Below, piece by piece: positions 5,011 through 6,784 of a stretch of DNA of 6,784 nt (position 1 is the first letter of the stretch; every line of letters starts with the position of its first letter). The notes under the pieces are model-generated. The model made no database searches. It saw only the letters and a list, made by a program, of their open reading frames with translations, and had not been told where the DNA came from. Made by a program: the position numbers and the translations under genes. The stretch is from Candidatus Omnitrophota bacterium (GTDB lineage: Bacteria; Omnitrophota; Koll11; Gygaellales; Profunditerraquicolaceae), in the NCBI GenBank assembly GCA_028717765.1, contig JAQUNE010000082.1:1-6784 (forward strand). Direction: 5' to 3'.

Positions 5011-6784
5011 TTATTTCTTATCCCCATCTTCTTCCTTAAATTCCGCATCAATTACATCGTCTTTTTTCTGTCCCTCTTGAGGCCCTTCGCTTGTTTCCTG
5101 CCCCTTTGGCCCAGGTCCAGCCTGCTGGCCTTGCGACTGTTGCTGTTTTGCCGCGGCCTGCTTATAAACCTCTTCGGCTAATTTATGCGAAGCCTTAGTC
5201 AAATCCTCTACGCCTTTTTTAATTCTTTCCACATTTTTATCTTTAATCGCTGATTTTAAATCATTAATCCTGGATTCGATATCAGCGCGTTCAGTTTGAC
5301 TGACCTTATCGCCAAAATCTTTCAGTGATTTTTCCGTGGCATAGACTAAATTATCTGCCTGGTTAATAGTTTCTACCTCTTCTTTTTTCTTAGTATCATC
5401 AGCGGCAAATTTTTCCGCGTCTTTTACCATCTTATCAATTTCTTCTTTGGAAAGTTTTTTCGGAGCGGTAATACGGATAGACTGCTCTTTTCCAGTGCCC
5501 AGGTCCTTGGCGGAAACATGCACAATGCCATTGGCATCAATATCAAAGGTTACTTCTACCTGTGGCACCCCGCGCGGCGCAGGAGGAATCCCTACCAAAT
5601 CGAATCTTCCCAGCTCCACATTATCATCAGCCATCTGGCGCTCACCCTGCAAAACCCGGATCGTCACCGCAGTCTGACTATCCGCGGCAGTAGAAAAAAT
5701 CTGTGATTTTCTGCTGGGGATAGTGGTATTTCTATCAATTAACCGGGTATTCACTCCACCTAAGGTTTCAATCCCCAAAGATAATGGAGTGACATCAAGC
5801 AATAACACATCTTTCACATCACCTTTAATAATTGCCGCCTGGATCGCTGCACCTAAAGCAACGCATTCCATGGGATCTACCCCGCGCTCGATTTTCTTCC
5901 CGAAATAGTCTTCGACAAATTTTTGCACGATCGGCATCCGGGTAGGCCCGCCAACCATAATAATTTTATCCACACTCCCTTTGTCAAAAGAAGCGCCTTC
6001 TTTTTCAAAAGAATTTTTCGCATCCTTTAAAGCCTGCTCAAGCGGTCCGCGGCACCTTTCGATAATTGGATTTACCAACTCCTCAAGTTTCGCGCGGTTA
6101 ATCGTCATGGTCAAATGTTTCGGGCCGCTGGCATCAGCAGTAATAAAAGGTAAATTAATATCTGTGGTGAGTGTACTGGAAAGCTCAACTTTTGCTTTTT
6201 CCGCTGCTTCACGTAAACGCTGTGTGGCCATTTTATCGCTCTTTAAATCAATCCCTGTATCGCGCTTAAATTCCTTGGCAATATAATCAATCAGCAGATT
6301 ATCCATATCCGTGCCGCCTAATTGCGTGTCACCGCTGGTAGCCATAACCTTAAAGCCGCCTTCTTTCCACATTTCCATAATCGTCACATCCAGCGTCCCG
6401 CCACCGAAATCAAAAACCATGATCTTTAATTCTTTCCCGGCTTTTTCCAGGCCATACGCCAGGCAAGCTGCGGTTGGTTCGTTAATAATCCTTAAAACTT
6501 TTAATCCGGCAATTTCGCCTGCGTCTTTAGTAGCGGTCCTCTGGTTATCATCAAAATAAGCAGGGCAAGTAATTACTGCTTCTTCCACTTTATCGCCCAA
6601 ATAGGCTTCGGCATCAGCTTTTATCTTTTGCAAAATAAAAGCCGAAATTTGCTGCGGGGTATATTCATTTCCAAAAACCTTAAAATGGAAATCCGTACCC
6701 ATCTTGCGCTTGGCTGCTTGAATTGTGCCTTCGGCATTAATTGCAGCCTGCCGCCTTGCCGGTTCCCCCACTAAACGCTGTCCA
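5011..6784 (-). CDS. dnaK: Molecular chaperone DnaK (Hsp70), 5' end truncated by window
   Basis: DnaK is the ATP-driven chaperone partner of DnaJ (and GrpE, not in view). The frame is open to the window edge ([12 protein letters not shown]), so the GTG at 6771 is not a true start; by comparison with B. subtilis DnaK about 45 N-terminal residues, including the first phosphate loop, lie outside. Numbering from that Val as 1: PAYFDDNQR (70-78), [14 protein letters not shown] (95-108), phosphate loop [10 protein letters not shown] (120-129), adenosine motif MVGGPTRMP (272-280), interdomain linker VLLLDV (322-327), substrate-binding beta domain to about 440, helical lid to about 535, then a Gln/Gly/Pro/acidic tail ending near [15 protein letters not shown]. 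The nucleotide-binding domain lacks about 24 residues relative to E. coli DnaK near 17-38, and has a 9-residue insertion at 253-267. A heat-shock element such as CIRCE would lie upstream, outside the window. Confidence 0.98.
   Translation of the reverse strand, partial: GQRLVGEPARRQAAINAEGTIQAAKRKMGTDFHFKVFGNEYTPQQISAFILQKIKADAEAYLGDKVEEAVITCPAYFDDNQRTATKDAGEIAGLKVLRIINEPTAACLAYGLEKAGKELKIMVFDFGGGTLDVTIMEMWKEGGFKVMATSGDTQLGGTDMDNLLIDYIAKEFKRDTGIDLKSDKMATQRLREAAEKAKVELSSTLTTDINLPFITADASGPKHLTMTINRAKLEELVNPIIERCRGPLEQALKDAKNSFEKEGASFDKGSVDKIIMVGGPTRMPIVQKFVEDYFGKKIERGVDPMECVALGAAIQAAIIKGDVKDVLLLDVTPLSLGIETLGGVNTRLIDRNTTIPSRKSQIFSTAADSQTAVTIRVLQGERQMADDNVELGRFDLVGIPPAPRGVPQVEVTFDIDANGIVHVSAKDLGTGKEQSIRITAPKKLSKEEIDKMVKDAEKFAADDTKKKEEVETINQADNLVYATEKSLKDFGDKVSQTERADIESRINDLKSAIKDKNVERIKKGVEDLTKASHKLAEEVYKQAAAKQQQSQGQQAGPGPKGQETSEGPQEGQKKDDVIDAEFKEEDGDKK

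Noticed and set aside
6769..6771. GTG at 6771 as the dnaK start codon
   Set aside because: The frame continues upstream to the window edge as GQRL, matching the DnaK consensus, and the first phosphate loop would be missing, so the gene is simply cut by the window.

Overview
The window is a bacterial chromosomal segment of moderate GC content (roughly 40-45% by eye). All seven genes lie on the minus strand, so the order of transcription runs from high to low coordinates: dnaK (5' end cut by the window edge), dnaJ, an FmdB-type zinc-ribbon gene, a VanZ-like membrane protein gene, a DUF1015 gene, accD, and then a UgpC/MalK/MsmX-type ABC transporter ATPase gene (3' end cut). Coding density is very high. 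No RNA gene, mobile element, CRISPR array or long repeat is visible, and no gene-free stretch is longer than 53 bases.

Layout. From 6784 down to 1049 six genes follow one another with junctions of +11, +20, -23, -4 and +4 bases (minus means overlap), with no terminator-like hairpin between them, so they are probably one transcript. The dnaK-dnaJ pair supplies the Hsp70 chaperone and its J-domain co-chaperone. The next three genes encode poorly characterised families: a small four-cysteine zinc ribbon with a cysteine-bearing tail, a four-helix VanZ-like membrane protein, and a soluble DUF1015 protein. accD encodes the carboxyltransferase beta subunit of acetyl-CoA carboxylase, the first committed step of fatty-acid synthesis. 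A 53-base gap then holds a near-consensus sigma70-type promoter (TTGATA, 16 bases, TATAAT) overlapping the accD stop, followed by a good ribosome binding site, so the ABC ATPase gene probably has its own transcript start.

Organism. TGA is used as a stop (VanZ-like and accD genes), so this is the standard bacterial code. Shine-Dalgarno sites are used. DnaK has the short nucleotide-binding-domain form known from Gram-positive and some other lineages, yet also carries a 9-residue insertion and several unusual motif variants. From memory this mix, and this gene order, would fit an uncultured lineage such as Omnitrophota or a neighbouring phylum, but this is a weak inference and the window has no decisive marker.

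Nothing here is clearly a new defence or mobile system. The points that most deserve a second look are the chaperone-to-lipid gene block with three uncharacterised members, the DUF1015 motif that resembles the ParB/sulfiredoxin GxxR box, the DnaK indels, and altered glycine loops in AccD.
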